Assembly: GCA_026785985.1 (NCBI GenBank)
Contig: JAJAYX010000730.1
Location: 1-7,427, forward strand
Length of the DNA: 7,427 bases
Direction: 5' to 3'
DNA from: Rudanella sp.
GTDB lineage: Bacteria; Bacteroidota; Bacteroidia; Cytophagales; Spirosomataceae
Of this stretch, positions 6,429 to 7,427 are shown one piece after another. Under the pieces are notes generated by a model that saw only the letters and a program-made list of their open reading frames with translations, did not search any database and had not been told where the DNA came from. The number at the start of each line of letters is the position of its first letter. Within the stretch, counting starts at the first letter, position 1. The position numbers and the translations under genes were made by a program.

Positions 6429-6437
6429 CAAAATTTA
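6429..6437 (-). promoter_or_regulatory. Weak candidate promoter of the TPR gene
   Basis: In the 82-bp space between gyrA and the TPR gene the minus strand reads TAAATTTTG, one base longer than the TAnnTTTG consensus, about 35 bp before the TPR ATG. AGGACA just before the ATG is a partial Shine-Dalgarno sequence. Readthrough from gyrA is equally plausible, because no terminator hairpin is visible in the gap. Confidence 0.25.
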
Positions 6438-6476
6438 CAAGTATTCCCGTATTAACTCATCAAGAGGGTCAACGGT

Positions 6477-7427
6477 TCATTCTGCCACCGGACTATCGGT
6501 AACAGTTTCGTCAGAAATTAGACCAGAACCCTCCGCAACTTCGCCTTCGGCGACAATTCCGAAAATGGTTTCTACCTCCTCCTCACGGGTAATCTTCGTA
6601 ACCGACGAGATCGAATCATTGTCGTTTAGCCGGATCAATTTAACCCCCTGCGTATTTCGACCAATTACCCGAACATCTTCAACCGGAGTACGGATGGCGA
6701 TGCCGGAGCGGTTGATAATCATCAGGTCGTCGCTATTGGCCACATCAAGAATGGCCACCAAATGCCCGACTTTCTCGGTCACTTTCAGCGTACCAACTCC
6801 CTTTGCTCCCCGGTTTGTGACGCGGTATTCGTGTACATCAGACCGTTTACCGTAGCCTTTCTCCGACACCACTAACAATTGCGCTTCCGGTGAACTAATA
6901 CAAACCATACCCACCACCTGATCGTCAGGGTTTTCGTCGTCCAGAGTAATCGCTTTAACACCTGCTGCCTGCCGACCCATTGGGCGAACCCTCGTTTCGT
7001 GGAACCGAACTGCCTTTCCTGAACGCGAGGCCACCACAATATCGTTGTCGCCGTTGGTCAGACAAACCGACAACAGGCGGTCTTCTTCATCAATAGTAAT
7101 GGCGATGATGCCGTTCTGACGCGGACGCGAGAACGCTTCTAACCTTGTCTTTTTGATGGTTCCCTGCTTCGTACACATCACAATGTAATTATTGTTGATG
7201 TAGTCCGGGTCATCGAGGGTCTTGATATTCACCACGGCCCGAACTTTGTCGTCGCCTTCAATATTAATCAGATTCTGCACCGGGCGACCCTTCGCGATGC
7301 GGCTTCCTTCTGGCAGTTCGTGAACGCGCTTCCAGAACAACCGGCCTTTGTCGGTAAAAATCAACAGGTATTTGTGCATGGTCGCCGTGAACAAGTGTTC
7401 GGTGAAATCATCGTCTTTGGTCGAGAC
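6477..7427 (-). CDS. gyrA: DNA gyrase subunit A, C-terminal domain (5' part outside window)
   Basis: The minus-strand frame is open to the window edge (7427), giving the last 316 residues; roughly the first 500 are outside. The apparent start at 7394 is an internal TTG codon, because the frame continues upstream as VSTKDDDFTEHLF, matching the family's region just after the GyrA box. The visible part is the beta-pinwheel domain that wraps DNA and lets gyrase introduce negative supercoils. Blade signatures appear in order: HKYLLIFTDKGRLFWKRVHELPE, GRPVQNLINI, RQNGIIAITIDEED, GRQAAGVKAITLDD, NRGAKGVGTLKVTEK and GRNTQGVKLIRLND. The protein ends in an acidic tail (EEEVETIFGIVAEGE... to VAE), a common gyrase feature that modulates activity. 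The GyrA box itself, the active-site Tyr and the breakage-reunion domain are not in the window. The TPR gene follows 82 bp downstream. Confidence 0.96.
   Translation of the reverse strand, partial: VSTKDDDFTEHLFTATMHKYLLIFTDKGRLFWKRVHELPEGSRIAKGRPVQNLINIEGDDKVRAVVNIKTLDDPDYINNNYIVMCTKQGTIKKTRLEAFSRPRQNGIIAITIDEEDRLLSVCLTNGDNDIVVASRSGKAVRFHETRVRPMGRQAAGVKAITLDDENPDDQVVGMVCISSPEAQLLVVSEKGYGKRSDVHEYRVTNRGAKGVGTLKVTEKVGHLVAILDVANSDDLMIINRSGIAIRTPVEDVRVIGRNTQGVKLIRLNDNDSISSVTKITREEEVETIFGIVAEGEVAEGSGLISDETVTDSPVAE

Noticed and set aside
6394..6855. 153-aa plus-strand frame over the end of gyrA
   Set aside because: Antisense to conserved GyrA blades, with low-complexity Ser/Thr/Arg composition and no recognisable domain.

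Overview
The window looks like a chromosomal segment from a Bacteroidota bacterium, most likely of the Cytophagales (Spirosoma-like). Three things point there. The TrmB motif has the form TFPDPQP, which I recall as usual in this phylum. Upstream regions mostly lack a clear Shine-Dalgarno sequence. Exact TAnnTTTG elements, the Bacteroidota -7 promoter consensus, precede gap, dapD and the HTH gene. This placement is inference from sequence features; no database was searched.

Layout, left to right. The 3' end of folC (+) overlaps trmB (+) by four bases (GTGA). A perfect 13-bp hairpin at the end of trmB is read most convincingly as the terminator of gap, which converges from the other strand (1154-2149, -). 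About 1 kb without a convincing gene follows (2150-3184). It holds the gap promoter, two mutually exclusive AT-rich hairpins, a cluster of TTTACTA repeats, one small possible minus-strand ORF, and the dapD promoter. Then come dapD (+), an almost perfect 70-nt hairpin, and a small XRE-type HTH regulator (+) whose -33 element lies inside the hairpin arm. A 271-bp gap after the regulator holds three DnaA-box-like 9-mers, a parS-like palindrome and a DnaA-trio-like tract. The right third is on the minus strand: an exported TPR/coiled-coil protein (4940-6394), and upstream of it the C-terminal half of gyrA, which runs off the window edge.

Most genes are housekeeping: folate polyglutamylation, tRNA m7G46 modification, glycolysis, lysine/diaminopimelate synthesis and DNA supercoiling. 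They do not form one pathway. The parts that are not routine are the intergenic ones. The hairpin next to the HTH gene looks like an operator or folded regulatory element for that gene. The DnaA-box/parS-like cluster resembles pieces of a replication origin, but the minus-strand direction of gyrA would be head-on to a fork leaving that site, which argues against an active oriC. I see no mobile element, CRISPR array, rRNA or tRNA.
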